Part shown: piece after piece, positions 1 to 9,323 of the stretch
How positions within the stretch are numbered: position 1 is the first letter of the stretch
How the letters are laid out: each line of letters starts with the position of its first letter
DNA from: Mucilaginibacter rigui
GTDB lineage: Bacteria > Bacteroidota > Bacteroidia > Sphingobacteriales > Sphingobacteriaceae
NCBI RefSeq assembly: GCF_014773275.1
Contig: NZ_JACWMW010000002.1
Location: forward strand, 682,001 to 746,000
Length of the DNA stretch: 64,000 nt
Direction of reading: 5' to 3'
Position numbers and translations under genes: made by a program
The notes under the pieces: model-generated
What the model saw: only the letters and a program-made list of their open reading frames with translations
The model's database searches: none
Told to the model about the DNA's origin: nothing

Positions 1-1222
1 GGAGTCCCAAACCTACCCCCTTTTCGTTGTTTGTACCAAAACCTGGCTCGGTATTAATAGAAAATATTTCATCCTGCTTGGCTGGGTCTATGCCTTTGCC
101 GTTATCACTAACCGTTATCTTACATTTGTGCTTCACTAACTGTGCATCTATATTAATGATACCGCCTTTGGGGGTAAATTTAATAGCATTGCTAACAAGG
201 TTACGCACCACCAGTTGCAGCATATTTATGTCGGCAATTACTACAAGCGCCGGGTCAATTTTATAGCTTAGGGCGATATCTTTTTTATTAGCTTGTATTT
301 TGCCCATATCCAATGTGCTTTTTATTATATCGAGCAGGCTTGCCGACACCAAATTAATAACAGGCCCCTCCATTTGCGATTTAGACCATTGCAGTAAATT
401 GGTAAGCATATCTATTGTGCTGTTAGTTGAAGCAAGTAATTCCTGCTCTATTCCCTCCCGCAGCGGGCCGTCCAATTCATTTTCGTTAAGCAATTGCAGG
501 TAACTTTGTATGTTAATAAGTGGTGTGCGCATATCATGCGATATGATGGACATTAACTTGTTCCTTTCAATATCGCTTTTTTCGAGCTGCTCTTTTTGAA
601 GTAATATGTGTTGATTCTGCACTTCAATAGCTATGGCCTTTTCCTCAACTGCTATACGTTCTTTATCGTAGCTTTTGCGGATATATTTAATAACGATATA
701 AATTGCTATCACCGATAACGGAAACGCCGTAATTCTGTCTATCAACTCGCCCTTGCCCGCATCAAATGGATGTTGGACTAACGTTGGATAATAGTATGCA
801 GCAAAATGCAATGCCAAAAAACCAATGATATATACTATTAACCAGGCCAGGTGCTGCCGATAAGGAGAAATAGCAAATACCAGCAAAAGGTATGCTGGCC
901 ATATAATATCAGTTGAGCCATTAATACCCGAATTAGCGAAGTAGTTAAATGAGAAAACGATTATCCCTATTACTCCAAATAAAATGCTGCTGTGTGGTTT
1001 GTTATTAAAGCGGGAATTATAGTACTCATAATAAAAAAACAAACTTAATAGCAAACTGGATAAAGAAGCGACATAAAGCCCGGCAAAAACATTGTACGGC
1101 ACATAAAAAATAGCCAGTATACTTAAACCAACACTAATGGAATGAAATATCCTGCTTTCTAATGAAAAACTGGACGAATCACCTATAAGCCTAAGCCAAA
1201 CCGTATTTATTTTTTTAATCAT
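1..1222 (-). CDS. Sensor histidine kinase, C-terminus cut by window edge
   Basis: Reads leftward from an ATG at 1222 (MIKKINTVWLRL) for 407 codons and runs off the window inside the ATP-binding domain. The N-terminal ~190 residues form about six hydrophobic helices, followed by a short coiled coil. The HisKA H-box reads SHDMRTPL with the phospho-acceptor His near residue 229. The HATPase N-box (NLVSNAIKF) and the DNGKGI and GVGLGL glycine boxes follow. It would autophosphorylate on His and pass phosphate to a response regulator that is not identifiable here; the nearest one (37.5 kb) is far away. The signal sensed is unknown. Family call is secure; the end of the protein is not visible. Confidence 0.9.
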   Translation of the reverse strand, partial: MIKKINTVWLRLIGDSSSFSLESRIFHSISVGLSILAIFYVPYNVFAGLYVASLSSLLLSLFFYYEYYNSRFNNKPHSSILFGVIGIIVFSFNYFANSGINGSTDIIWPAYLLLVFAISPYRQHLAWLIVYIIGFLALHFAAYYYPTLVQHPFDAGKGELIDRITAFPLSVIAIYIVIKYIRKSYDKERIAVEEKAIAIEVQNQHILLQKEQLEKSDIERNKLMSIISHDMRTPLINIQSYLQLLNENELDGPLREGIEQELLASTNSTIDMLTNLLQWSKSQMEGPVINLVSASLLDIIKSTLDMGKIQANKKDIALSYKIDPALVVIADINMLQLVVRNLVSNAIKFTPKGGIINIDAQLVKHKCKITVSDNGKGIDPAKQDEIFSINTEPGFGTNNEKGVGLGL

Positions 1223-1465
1223 AGGCTAGTAAGAGCGGCCTGGTTTAATTTTAATATGGTAACCAAGGCCGTTTGATTTATATAGGTGTAGGTGTTTGTA
1301 CGGAATATACTGCTAAATTGTTTAAAATTGATATGTAATTGCTATAGTTAAATAACATTTAAGAAGCCCGCGCTTGTAAAGTTATTTTTTCGGCAGCAAT
1401 TATAACAAGTAACCACATCATTAATCCCCCTAAAACTAACCTTCTGAAATTTGCGTTCTTAATAC
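1223..1465. other. Divergent intergenic region
   Basis: AT-rich spacer between the divergent kinase and metallophosphoesterase genes. It should hold both promoters, but I find no exact TAnnTTTG box. The closest is GAAATTTG about 20 nt upstream of the plus-strand ATG. Confidence 0.4.
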
Positions 1466-2377
1466 ATGAAACGCCTCTTGTGCCTATGCATATTACTAAT
1501 GGGTTTTGTGCCGATAATAACCGCGCAAAATAAAAATCAGGTTATCGCTTTTGCCAGCGATACGCAGGAACCAATGTGGGTAGAGAAGCTATGGCTCAAA
1601 GCCAATCATAATTTACTGGCAACAAAAATGATCTTTAAAGATGTAGATAGCCTGCGCCCAAAAGCTTTTTTTATTTTGGGTGATGTTGTTTCGCTTGGCA
1701 AAAGCAAAAAGGCCTGGAGAAATATCGATAATTACATTAGCCAGTTAGTTAAGGATTCTATTCCCGTTTATGCCACATTGGGGAACCACGAAGTAATGTT
1801 CAATTCTAAAAAAGGGATACGCAATTTTATAAAGCGCTTTCCCGCCTACGACCCCTCCGGGTATACAGAAATAGTTGATTCTGTAGCGGTAATATTGCTG
1901 AATTCTAATTTCGCAGCAATGTCTGTAACAGAGATTGCCCGGCAAAACGAGTGGTATGAGGCTAAATTAAATGCACTGGATACCGAAGCGGCAGTAAAAA
2001 TGATCATTGTTGGATGCCATCATTCGCCGTATACAAACAGCACTATTGTAAACCCTTCAGAAGCTGTAAGGCAAAGCTTTGTGCAGCCGTTCATCAAATC
2101 AAAAAAAGCGGTACTGTTCCTTTCCGGGCATTCACACAACTTTGAGAATTTTAAGATCCAGGGAAAGAATTTCCTTGTAATTGGCGGTGGTGGTGGCCTT
2201 CATCAGCCACTGCGGGCTAAAAACGTGCAAATGCCCGATATCTCAGGAGATTATAAACCGGATTTTCACTATCTCGAAGTAAGCAGGCAAGGCGAAACGC
2301 TTAATGTTTTATCCAGGCGGTTAAAAACAGACTTTACAGGGTTTAACGATGGCTATAGTCTAAAAATAAGCCAATAG
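1466..2377 (+). CDS. Secreted calcineurin-like metallophosphoesterase
   Basis: 303 aa. An N-terminal signal peptide ending near TAQ (residue 21) predicts export. The metallophosphoesterase motifs appear in order: SDTQ (Asp32), LGD (Asp73), GNHE (Asn107-His108), GCHHSP (His185/186) and SGHSH (His222/224). The first motif, normally D-x-H, is D-x-Q, so one metal-site ligand is replaced by Gln. The enzyme would be a periplasmic or surface two-metal phosphoesterase of unknown substrate. It faces the yiaAB-like gene convergently. The fold is secure; the substrate is not. Confidence 0.88.
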   Translation: MKRLLCLCILLMGFVPIITAQNKNQVIAFASDTQEPMWVEKLWLKANHNLLATKMIFKDVDSLRPKAFFILGDVVSLGKSKKAWRNIDNYISQLVKDSIPVYATLGNHEVMFNSKKGIRNFIKRFPAYDPSGYTEIVDSVAVILLNSNFAAMSVTEIARQNEWYEAKLNALDTEAAVKMIIVGCHHSPYTNSTIVNPSEAVRQSFVQPFIKSKKAVLFLSGHSHNFENFKIQGKNFLVIGGGGGLHQPLRAKNVQMPDISGDYKPDFHYLEVSRQGETLNVLSRRLKTDFTGFNDGYSLKISQ

Positions 2378-2398
2378 CCATTGACTAATAATAATAAA

Positions 2399-2431
2399 CC
2401 CCGCAGGCTTGCCAGGCAAGGAACTGCGGGG
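2399..2431 (-). terminator. Intrinsic terminator of the YiaAB gene
   Basis: CCCCGCAG/CTGCGGGG stem with a nested cttgcc/ggcaag arm pair. Read on the minus strand it is followed by TTTATTATTATT, so it suits the leftward gene that stops at 2446. Confidence 0.75.
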
Positions 2432-2445
2432 TGGTAACCGCTACG

Positions 2446-2913
2446 TTACAGCTCTTTATCGTCGATCAGTTTTGCGTCGCGGGTATTCTTTTGTACGGCA
2501 ATGGCCGAAAACATGCTAAGGCAGAATGCCATGGCGTAAAAGCCCTTTTCGCTTCGGGCCAGATCTGCATTCCACAGGCCAATCGTTAACAGTACCATTG
2601 CCGCTATAGTAGCAAACCAGCTTAGGCCATAGTACAGATCCGTAACTACAAGTCCTTCTGCCCGGTCCCTGACGCTTTTTTGTACAGAGATCACGGCGAA
2701 TAAGCCAAATAATAAAATGGTGAAATAATAGCCTTTTTCGTTCAACTCCATACTTGCATTCCATAAGCCGATGCAATATCCCACCACCCCTGTTAATAAG
2801 GCAAACCAGGAGGCCCCTATAAATGCGGCTGTTGGTTTAAACGGGTTTCTAACATTATCACCATGTTTGATGATAGGTGAATTTTCTTCTGTTCTGTGTT
2901 GTAGCGATTCCAT
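2446..2913 (-). CDS. YiaA/YiaB-family inner membrane protein
   Basis: 155 aa with two copies of the YiaAB two-helix domain: FIGASWFALLTGVVGYCIGLW followed by EKGYYF, and GLSWFATIAAMVLLTIGLW followed by EKGFYA. Each copy ends in a similar VQK-x-x-RD segment. Four transmembrane helices with a short hydrophilic N-terminus. The family is widespread and has no established biochemical role. Monocistronic here, with a strong terminator just after the stop codon. ATG at 2913 gives the usual family start. Confidence 0.88.
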   Translation of the reverse strand: MESLQHRTEENSPIIKHGDNVRNPFKPTAAFIGASWFALLTGVVGYCIGLWNASMELNEKGYYFTILLFGLFAVISVQKSVRDRAEGLVVTDLYYGLSWFATIAAMVLLTIGLWNADLARSEKGFYAMAFCLSMFSAIAVQKNTRDAKLIDDKEL

Positions 2914-3045
2914 ATTTTTTTGTTTTAGTAATTAATATGAAAGCAAATGTCGGTTGTATAACAGACCTGGAAAAAGCAGAATTTGAAAATTACTGACGAT
3001 ATATTTTCTGAAAATCATACTTTTATATGCATATAATATATCATC

Positions 3046-4545
3046 ATGGACTCAATTCAGGAGTTAATCAAATTACTCAATACTGCCGATAAGAAGCTTT
3101 TCAGGAAGTTTTTACAGCGGAAAAACAAAAGAGGCGATGTGAAAAATTTGCAGTTGCTCGATTTGATAGAAACTGACGATATAAATGGCTTAAATAAGCT
3201 TTACGAACCGGAGAAAAACAATGATGCATACCATGCTTTACGTAAAAGGCTGCAGGATAATTTACTGCTATTTTTATCTCAGAAAGCTTTTGAAAGCAAC
3301 AGTTCTGATACCTATGAGGCGTTGCGCCTGGTGGTTGTAGGTCGTTTTCTATTAGAAAACGATGTGTTTAAGATAGCATTTAAATGTTTAGATAAGGCCG
3401 AGCGGCTGGCCGACCATTTGGAGCAGTTTAACCTGCTGAACGAGATTTTGCTATTAAAACTGCAGTATGCCCATTTGCCGGGAGCTGAAGAGCTTGATAC
3501 TTTGACCTCGCGCTTTCTGGGAAACCAGGCGCATATGGTACGCGAGGCCAAACTCAATATGGCCTACGCCTTTTTACGGCAGGAACTGCAAGAGATACAA
3601 CTGAAGGGGAAGGTAGTTAATTTAACCGCCCTGATGCTAACGACGATCCGGAAATACAAAATTTCCGAACAGGACCTGATGACTTATAAGTCCATTTACC
3701 AAATTCTTTTCATTGCGAATGAATACGCGGCCATACAGCAAAATTATGGATTGATAGAGCGCTATATCAACCGGACGAATCAGTTTATAAAACAGGCGGA
3801 TAAAAAGCCGGCTTATCTTTTTTACCATATATCCATCCTGTATTATTTGGCAAACTTTCATTTACGGCGAAAAGATTTTGCAAAGAGTGTATATTATCTT
3901 AAGGAAATGATGGAGCTGATGGTGACGGATAGTCGTTATTATACGTTGTTTTATTTACGCTATCAGTTACTATCTGCGCTCAACTTGTTCTTTACGGGCT
4001 CTTCTTTAGATGCGATCTCGCTATTGCAGGAATCGCTCTCTAATACAAAGCATGCGTCTAAGCCCGAAGATGTAGAGGATTTACGAATATGCCTGACCAT
4101 GGTTTTAGCCCTGTGTAATGACCGGGGAAGTTTAAAACAGCTAAAATTACTAATGCGCACCGATGCCTGGTACGAAAAAAGAATGGGCATGTTATGGACC
4201 ATTCGAAAAAATCTGATGGAAATTCTGGTCCATGCACAGTTCTCTAACATCGAGCTTGCCATGTCCCGGATAGCCAGCTTCCGGCGCCGGTATAAGAAGT
4301 ATCTGCTGAAAACGTCTGAAGAACGCGTGCTATCATATCTGGGCTTGGTTGAAAAATACCTGCTAAAACCCGATGTGGCTTTTGATTTGGCGTATAGAAG
4401 GGAGATTTTAACCTTGCCCGGCAAGGCTGAAAATAACGATATCTTCACATTGAGCTTTATTGCCTGGTTAATAGCGCGCTGGAAGAAAGAAACGGCTTGT
4501 AAAGTTGTGCTGACACTAATACAGAATAACAACTATGTGCAATAA
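3046..4545 (+). CDS. Helical-repeat protein of unknown function
   Basis: 499 aa, with no signal peptide and no transmembrane segment. It is mostly amphipathic alpha helices in TPR-like pairs, beginning MDSIQELIKLLNTADKKLFRKFLQ and containing AFKCLDKAERLADHL and AKSVYYLKEMMELM. I recognise the general type, a ~500-residue all-helical cytoplasmic protein common in Bacteroidota whose N-terminus reads like an x-L-x-x-x-EKR-x-FRKF segment, but not a named family. No catalytic motif is visible; a scaffold or protein-interaction role is only a guess. It is isolated, upstream of a bidirectional terminator shared with the CDF gene. Confidence 0.7.
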   Translation: MDSIQELIKLLNTADKKLFRKFLQRKNKRGDVKNLQLLDLIETDDINGLNKLYEPEKNNDAYHALRKRLQDNLLLFLSQKAFESNSSDTYEALRLVVVGRFLLENDVFKIAFKCLDKAERLADHLEQFNLLNEILLLKLQYAHLPGAEELDTLTSRFLGNQAHMVREAKLNMAYAFLRQELQEIQLKGKVVNLTALMLTTIRKYKISEQDLMTYKSIYQILFIANEYAAIQQNYGLIERYINRTNQFIKQADKKPAYLFYHISILYYLANFHLRRKDFAKSVYYLKEMMELMVTDSRYYTLFYLRYQLLSALNLFFTGSSLDAISLLQESLSNTKHASKPEDVEDLRICLTMVLALCNDRGSLKQLKLLMRTDAWYEKRMGMLWTIRKNLMEILVHAQFSNIELAMSRIASFRRRYKKYLLKTSEERVLSYLGLVEKYLLKPDVAFDLAYRREILTLPGKAENNDIFTLSFIAWLIARWKKETACKVVLTLIQNNNYVQ

Positions 4546-4612
4546 TATTTGCCTAAGTAAATGAATATATATTGCAGTTGACACGTGCCGGTTAGCATAG
4601 ACAACTCAATAC

Positions 4613-4646
4613 AAAAGCCTTGAATTTAATTGTTCAGGGCTTTTTT
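4613..4646. terminator. Bidirectional terminator between convergent genes
   Basis: AAAAGCCtTGAA / TTCAgGGCTTTTTT hairpin with A and T tracts on both sides. It lies between the helical-repeat gene (+) and the CDF transporter (-), and overlaps the last codons of the latter. Confidence 0.75.
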
Positions 4647-5575
4647 ACGTCGAATAAATTGTTGGGGATACGTGTATAGGTTTGGGGTTGTACAAAAACA
4701 AGCTTAATAAGCGGGAACACAGTTTTAATGGCTGTTCTGATCCGCTCTATGGATGCTGTAATATCTTCTGTATCAATATCGTGCTCAAACTCTACTATAA
4801 GCATCAACACTACATCATCGGGCGCCTGGTAGGTAGATAATACATTCACCACGCGTATCACGGCTTCATCCTTCTCGGCAAGTAACCTTATTTTATGCTG
4901 CGTTATAGGTGCTATGCCTTCACCCATCAGCAGGCTGCGGCTTTCCCTTGCCAGAATGGCAGATACCCCAACAAGCAGCAGGCCTACCAATAAAGACGCT
5001 ACACCATCCATGTAATGCATGTCGTAATTATGGCCTATATACATAAATACAAATACGATGAGTAAGCCAAGCACCGCTGCGCCATCCTCAAACAACACCA
5101 AAAAGCTGGATGGATCCTTACTTTTAACAATGGCAGCCCACCAGGTTTGCCCATTGCGCAGCTTATCAAATTCTTTTATAGCGATAACCAGTGAGGTGCC
5201 CTCAAACAACGCTGATGAAGCCAGTACAATGTAATTCCACAGTGGGTTGGTTACAGGCTCGGGTTTTATAATATGCTGAATGCCCTGGTAAATAGAGATA
5301 CCACCACCCAGGCCAAATATCAATATAGATACAATGAACGACCAGAAATAAAGCTCCTTACCGTAACCAAAGGGCCTTAAACTATCGGGGGCTTTGTGGC
5401 TGCGTTTTAAGCCATAGAGCAATAGTACCTGGTTTACAGTGTCAACCATGGAGTGGATGCCCTCGGATATCATAGACGAGCTGTTGGTAACCCCACCTGC
5501 AATAAATTTAGTTACCGCAATAAGCAGGTTGGCCGTAAGCGCGCTGTAAATAGAGGCATTGTTTTTAGCTTTCAT
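4634..5575 (-). CDS. Cation diffusion facilitator (CDF) metal transporter
   Basis: 313 aa and six transmembrane helices. TM2 carries HSMVD (His41, Asp45) and TM5 carries HYMDGVAS (Asp190), matching the CDF Zn/Mn binding site. TM4 starts with FEDGAAVLGL, as in the ZnT9-like subgroup. A ~90-residue cytoplasmic C-terminal domain follows. It should export divalent metal (Zn or Mn) by proton antiport. No metalloregulator gene lies beside it, so the metal is unassigned. Confidence 0.88.
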   Translation of the reverse strand: MKAKNNASIYSALTANLLIAVTKFIAGGVTNSSSMISEGIHSMVDTVNQVLLLYGLKRSHKAPDSLRPFGYGKELYFWSFIVSILIFGLGGGISIYQGIQHIIKPEPVTNPLWNYIVLASSALFEGTSLVIAIKEFDKLRNGQTWWAAIVKSKDPSSFLVLFEDGAAVLGLLIVFVFMYIGHNYDMHYMDGVASLLVGLLLVGVSAILARESRSLLMGEGIAPITQHKIRLLAEKDEAVIRVVNVLSTYQAPDDVVLMLIVEFEHDIDTEDITASIERIRTAIKTVFPLIKLVFVQPQTYTRIPNNLFDVKKP

Positions 5576-5702
5576 ACTTATACTAATACAAATGCTAAAA
5601 AAGCGGTTGTGTTTTTATAGATGTATTTTTGTTACACGCACCTTGTTAAACAGAAAGTCGTCGGCATTATAGAAACAGGTATCTAAATAGTCGTGTAAGC
5701 AA

Positions 5703-5729
5703 AAAGCCCGGTTAGTTACACCGGGCTTT
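5703..5729 (-). terminator. Terminator of the tlpA-like pair
   Basis: AAAGCCCGG / CCGGGCTTT stem with a 9-nt loop. On the minus strand it is followed by a T-rich run, 4 nt past the stop of the leftward oxidoreductase gene. Confidence 0.75.
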
Positions 5730-5733
5730 AATT

Positions 5734-6867
5734 TTATATCTTACCAAACAGTTCGGCAAGCTTGTCGTCCAGATCATCGCCCCGGAGGTTTTTACCGATG
5801 ATCTTGCCATTGGGGTCTAACAAAAAGTTTTGAGGGATGCCACGTACAGCATAAAGATCGGCAGCTTTGCTTTTCCAGAATTGCAGATCAGAGACCTGTG
5901 TCCAGGTTAGCCCATCTTTATGGATAGCTTTTAACCATGCTTCTTTAGCATTTGGCCTGTCTAACGATACACCTAAAATGGTGAAGTTTTTATTTTTATA
6001 CGCATTGTATGCTTTTACCACATTTGGGTTTTCGCGGCGGCAAGGGCCACACCATGAGGCCCAAAAATCAATTAGCACATATTTACCGCGGAAAGATGCC
6101 AGGCTAACCATTTTACCTGCTGTATCAGCCTCGGCAAATTCAGGAGCTGTTGCGCCCAAAGCCACGGCTTTAAGTTTAGGCATCATCACTCCAAATGCCT
6201 TACCGCCTTCCGATTCTTTTATCGCTGCAGAAAGGCCATTGTATAAAGGTTCTATCTCGGCATAATCAGCACTGTATGCAAAGCTCTGTAATGAATTTAA
6301 ACTAACGTAAGAGTCGGGGTGTTCTTGTAAAAATTTTTTAGTTATAGCTTTTTCTTGCGCATCAATGGCTTTTTCATCGGCTTTGCTTTGTTTAATAAAT
6401 GCTGCCGATTGCTTTTGCTCGTCGGTAGCTGCTTTTTCTTTAGCTTCCATGGCTGCATAACCATCACTCACAGGCTTTAAAGCTGCCTGGAATTGCTCGT
6501 TCTCAATATTGGTTTTTGTTCCGGTAACGTTAGCTTTTTCCAGTACATCTGCACTTTTAACGGTTATTGTGCCCGGTTCAATGTAAATTGATTTATAATC
6601 GCGTGAGCTATTTAAACCGGTGCCTTTATCATTCAGTAATAAATATCCCTGAGCAGGAGCAGCGCCGGGTGTGCCGGTAAATTTAAACTCCCCGTTATTT
6701 AGAACGGCCGAATCTACAATGGTTTTACCCGCGTTTCTGTATTGGAGGTATACTTTGGCAGGGGCGCTATATACACCTACCTTTCCCTGAACGGTAAATT
6801 TAGTATCCTGTGCAAACGCCAACACCGGCAAAAGCGCAACGGCGCTTAATAATATCTTTTTCATCAT
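5734..6867 (-). CDS. TlpA-like thiol-disulfide oxidoreductase with DUF4369 domain
   Basis: 377 aa. Signal peptide to about residue 19 (LAFAQ), then a DUF4369 beta domain (~25-125), a Lys/Ala-rich helical linker, and a C-terminal AhpC/TSA-thioredoxin domain (~240-377). The redox site is WASWCGPC (Cys273, Cys276) and a cis-Pro region reads GIPQNF. It is expected to be a periplasmic reductase of disulfides, as in ResA/TlpA proteins. It follows a paralogue of the same architecture after a 48-bp gap and probably shares its transcript. The physiological partner is unknown. Confidence 0.9.
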   Translation of the reverse strand: MMKKILLSAVALLPVLAFAQDTKFTVQGKVGVYSAPAKVYLQYRNAGKTIVDSAVLNNGEFKFTGTPGAAPAQGYLLLNDKGTGLNSSRDYKSIYIEPGTITVKSADVLEKANVTGTKTNIENEQFQAALKPVSDGYAAMEAKEKAATDEQKQSAAFIKQSKADEKAIDAQEKAITKKFLQEHPDSYVSLNSLQSFAYSADYAEIEPLYNGLSAAIKESEGGKAFGVMMPKLKAVALGATAPEFAEADTAGKMVSLASFRGKYVLIDFWASWCGPCRRENPNVVKAYNAYKNKNFTILGVSLDRPNAKEAWLKAIHKDGLTWTQVSDLQFWKSKAADLYAVRGIPQNFLLDPNGKIIGKNLRGDDLDDKLAELFGKI

Positions 6868-6915
6868 GATGGTCAGTTTTTTTAAAGCACCAATATCAAA
6901 TTAATTATCAGGAAA

Positions 6916-8088
6916 TCAAATTTTTCCGAGTAACTTTTCTAACGTGCTATCCAGATCATCACCACGCAAGCCTTTTGCAACAATTTTTCCTTGTGGGTCT
7001 ATTAAAAAGTTTTGAGGGATAGATTGTACCCCGTATAAAGTGGCGGCAAGGTTATTCCAATATTTCAGGTCGGATACCTGTGTCCAGGTAAGCCCGTCGT
7101 TCTTTATGGCAGCCAGCCATGCGGCTTTACCATCGGGCCTGTCTAAGGATACACCAAGCACGGTAAAACCCTTGCCCCGGTACTTGTTATAAATTTTTAC
7201 CACGTTAGGATTTTCCTGCCTGCAGGGGCCGCACCATGATGCCCAAAAATCTATCAGTACATATTTACCTCGGAAAGATGATAACTGTACAGGTACACCA
7301 TTTACGTCGTTTTGTGAAAAATCAGGCGCCATGGCGCCAATTGCGGTTAATCTTAACGCATCAATAGATAATTTTAATTGCTTGCCCCCCTCTGTTTTTT
7401 TAAGATCATCAGAAAGCTGGTCGTATAACGGGCCAACTTCGGCTACATCAGGAGTTGGCCCGCTAACGCTTGATAGCGCTAATAAACTGATATAGCTTGC
7501 CGGGTGTGTGTTAATAAAGTTTTTAAGCACTGTTTTTTGTTCGCCCTGCAGTACTTTATATTTGGCTTGCATAGCGTTTTGGAAGGAGGCCGACCGTTGC
7601 TGCTCAGCAGTGGCCTTTTTCCCTTCAAGGGTTATTTGCTGTGCCTTATCTAAAATTATTTTTAGCTGGGCTTTAAGGTTCTTATTATCATCATTAATAG
7701 CTGATCCGGTAATATCAGCAGTGGCGATAGAATCTTTACCGATAACTATGAGGGTGCCTTTTTCCAGGAAAAAGCTTAACCCATCGGCAGTTTTAGATGG
7801 CCCCCCATCCGAGAAATTCTGGGCAACATATTTATCAAACCCCAGGTTTTTATGATCTATGAATAAGGACGCGCTCACCGGATCCATTACCACACCATCA
7901 AACTTAAACTCGCCATTACTAACGGTTGATGAATCGGTTACGCTGTTTGCGCCTAAATAATAAACCAGGTATGCTGTAGCGGGGCCCTTAATATTAGTCA
8001 GTTTGGCTTTTACAGTAAAGGGCTGCGCGTTTTGCGCGAATGCAATTGCAGGCAAAAATGCCGCTATCACGAAAAAAAATCTCTTCAT
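6916..8088 (-). CDS. TlpA-like thiol-disulfide oxidoreductase with DUF4369 domain (paralogue)
   Basis: 390 aa with the same order as the next gene downstream: signal peptide (AIAFAQ, residue 19), DUF4369, helical linker, thioredoxin domain with WASWCGPC (Cys286, Cys289) and SIPQNF. The C-terminal domains of the two are nearly superimposable (GKYVLIDFWASWCGPCR in both), while the DUF4369 parts have diverged. This suggests a tandem duplication with specialisation of the N-terminal domain. It is the first gene of the probable two-gene unit. Confidence 0.9.
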   Translation of the reverse strand: MKRFFFVIAAFLPAIAFAQNAQPFTVKAKLTNIKGPATAYLVYYLGANSVTDSSTVSNGEFKFDGVVMDPVSASLFIDHKNLGFDKYVAQNFSDGGPSKTADGLSFFLEKGTLIVIGKDSIATADITGSAINDDNKNLKAQLKIILDKAQQITLEGKKATAEQQRSASFQNAMQAKYKVLQGEQKTVLKNFINTHPASYISLLALSSVSGPTPDVAEVGPLYDQLSDDLKKTEGGKQLKLSIDALRLTAIGAMAPDFSQNDVNGVPVQLSSFRGKYVLIDFWASWCGPCRQENPNVVKIYNKYRGKGFTVLGVSLDRPDGKAAWLAAIKNDGLTWTQVSDLKYWNNLAATLYGVQSIPQNFLIDPQGKIVAKGLRGDDLDSTLEKLLGKI

Positions 8089-8141
8089 TTAAATTTATCA
8101 GTAAAGTATCTATAACGGGTAAACGCCTAATCAATTGCCAA

Positions 8142-9323
8142 TTAGTTCAATTTTTGATAGGTGCGCCACCAAAGGTCGGGCATTTCGCCTGATACTGCGG
8201 TTTTATAGTCCTCATAACGGCAAGGCACTAAATGAAAACGTTCGTTCTTGGAGCCGCCTGTTGGGTAAGGTACCTGCATCCACCAGCGGTCGCTTTTTTT
8301 GCTTTTTACAAACACAAGCTCATGCTCATCGTGCTTAAGGCTGGTTTTGTAAATAAGGTATTGAGATTTTGGGTTAAGCGGGTAATCGCGTTTGCGGTTA
8401 TAAAAACCATCTATAAAATACCATATCATCTGCGATAGCAGCATGGCTGTTTGGCCGTTGTTATCAAAGGCCGGGTTAAACTCGTAAAACCCTATCGAGC
8501 TCAGTTTATCATTAAAACCGGCATAGCGGCAAATCTGGCAGGCCTCCTCGCCATAAAAACCGTTTGGCTTAGCGTTGGCATTACCAACCGCGTCCGACGA
8601 GCGAATGGCGCCCATATCAAAGCTTACCATATTGGCATTACGGATAATCGGTTCGGCTACGGCTATGTTTTGGGTAAGTTCGCCAAGGCGGTGTACATCA
8701 AAATAAAGCTTCTCCATCACCCTTAAACTCTCCTGGCTGGCAAAATAGGTTTGGTAACCCATGTTACTGTAATTGAACAGGTAGTTAGGCTCGTGCAAAA
8801 ATATTTTGTTAAGGTACGATGCAGAGGAGGTTTCGATAGTTTCGTGAAAGCCATCGTCCTCCAGGTCGAACTGCGAATCAACCACCAGCATATCCACCTT
8901 TTGCTCCAGGGTTTCGTAGCCCAGGTATTGCGCATAGGTAAGATCCTGCCCGCCACCGATGATGACCGGGATAATATCCTTTTTGATCAACTCCTCAACC
9001 ACGGTTTTAAGCGCGTAATAGGTGTCAACAACCGTTTCGCCACGTGCAATATTACCTAAATCGGCAATTTTTGTAGTATAACCGCCTTCGTTTAACTGGT
9101 AAAGTTTTTCGCGCACGTAATCGGGCCCTAAAGCGCAGCCGGGGTTGTTTATGGCGTTTCGATCATCAAGCACACCAATAATAGCGATATCCGTTTTTTG
9201 TTCCAGGTCGGGGAAGTCAACCGAGTAATGTTCAATCTTATCGCCAAGCTGGCTGGTAAAATATCCATTCTTTGGGGTGATCTTTTTAAGATCTATTGGA
9301 GTGAAAAAATCGGATAGAGACAT
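8142..9323 (-). CDS. Arginase/formimidoylglutamase-family protein with altered metal site
   Basis: 393 aa from the ATG at 9323 (MSLSDFFTPIDL). A longer frame to 9404 adds 27 residues made from intergenic repeat sequence and was rejected. The ureohydrolase fold is clear from IGVLDDRN, PGCALGPDYVREKL, PVIIGGGQDLTYAQ, VVDSQFD and SFDMGAIRSSD. Of the six classical Mn ligands, three are changed: GG-x-H to Gln126, DAHxD to D149-x-Q151-x-D153, and SFDxD to D236-x-G238. It carries an extra C-terminal segment of ~80 residues. Annotation as formimidoylglutamase would be a homology call only; it may lack hydrolase activity or use another metal arrangement. Divergent from the epimerase gene. Confidence 0.85.
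   Translation of the reverse strand: MSLSDFFTPIDLKKITPKNGYFTSQLGDKIEHYSVDFPDLEQKTDIAIIGVLDDRNAINNPGCALGPDYVREKLYQLNEGGYTTKIADLGNIARGETVVDTYYALKTVVEELIKKDIIPVIIGGGQDLTYAQYLGYETLEQKVDMLVVDSQFDLEDDGFHETIETSSASYLNKIFLHEPNYLFNYSNMGYQTYFASQESLRVMEKLYFDVHRLGELTQNIAVAEPIIRNANMVSFDMGAIRSSDAVGNANAKPNGFYGEEACQICRYAGFNDKLSSIGFYEFNPAFDNNGQTAMLLSQMIWYFIDGFYNRKRDYPLNPKSQYLIYKTSLKHDEHELVFVKSKKSDRWWMQVPYPTGGSKNERFHLVPCRYEDYKTAVSGEMPDLWWRTYQKLN

Noticed and set aside
3963..4532. 189-codon frame antisense to the helical-repeat gene
   Set aside because: Shadow of a well-supported gene on the opposite strand; residue composition is unlike a folded protein.
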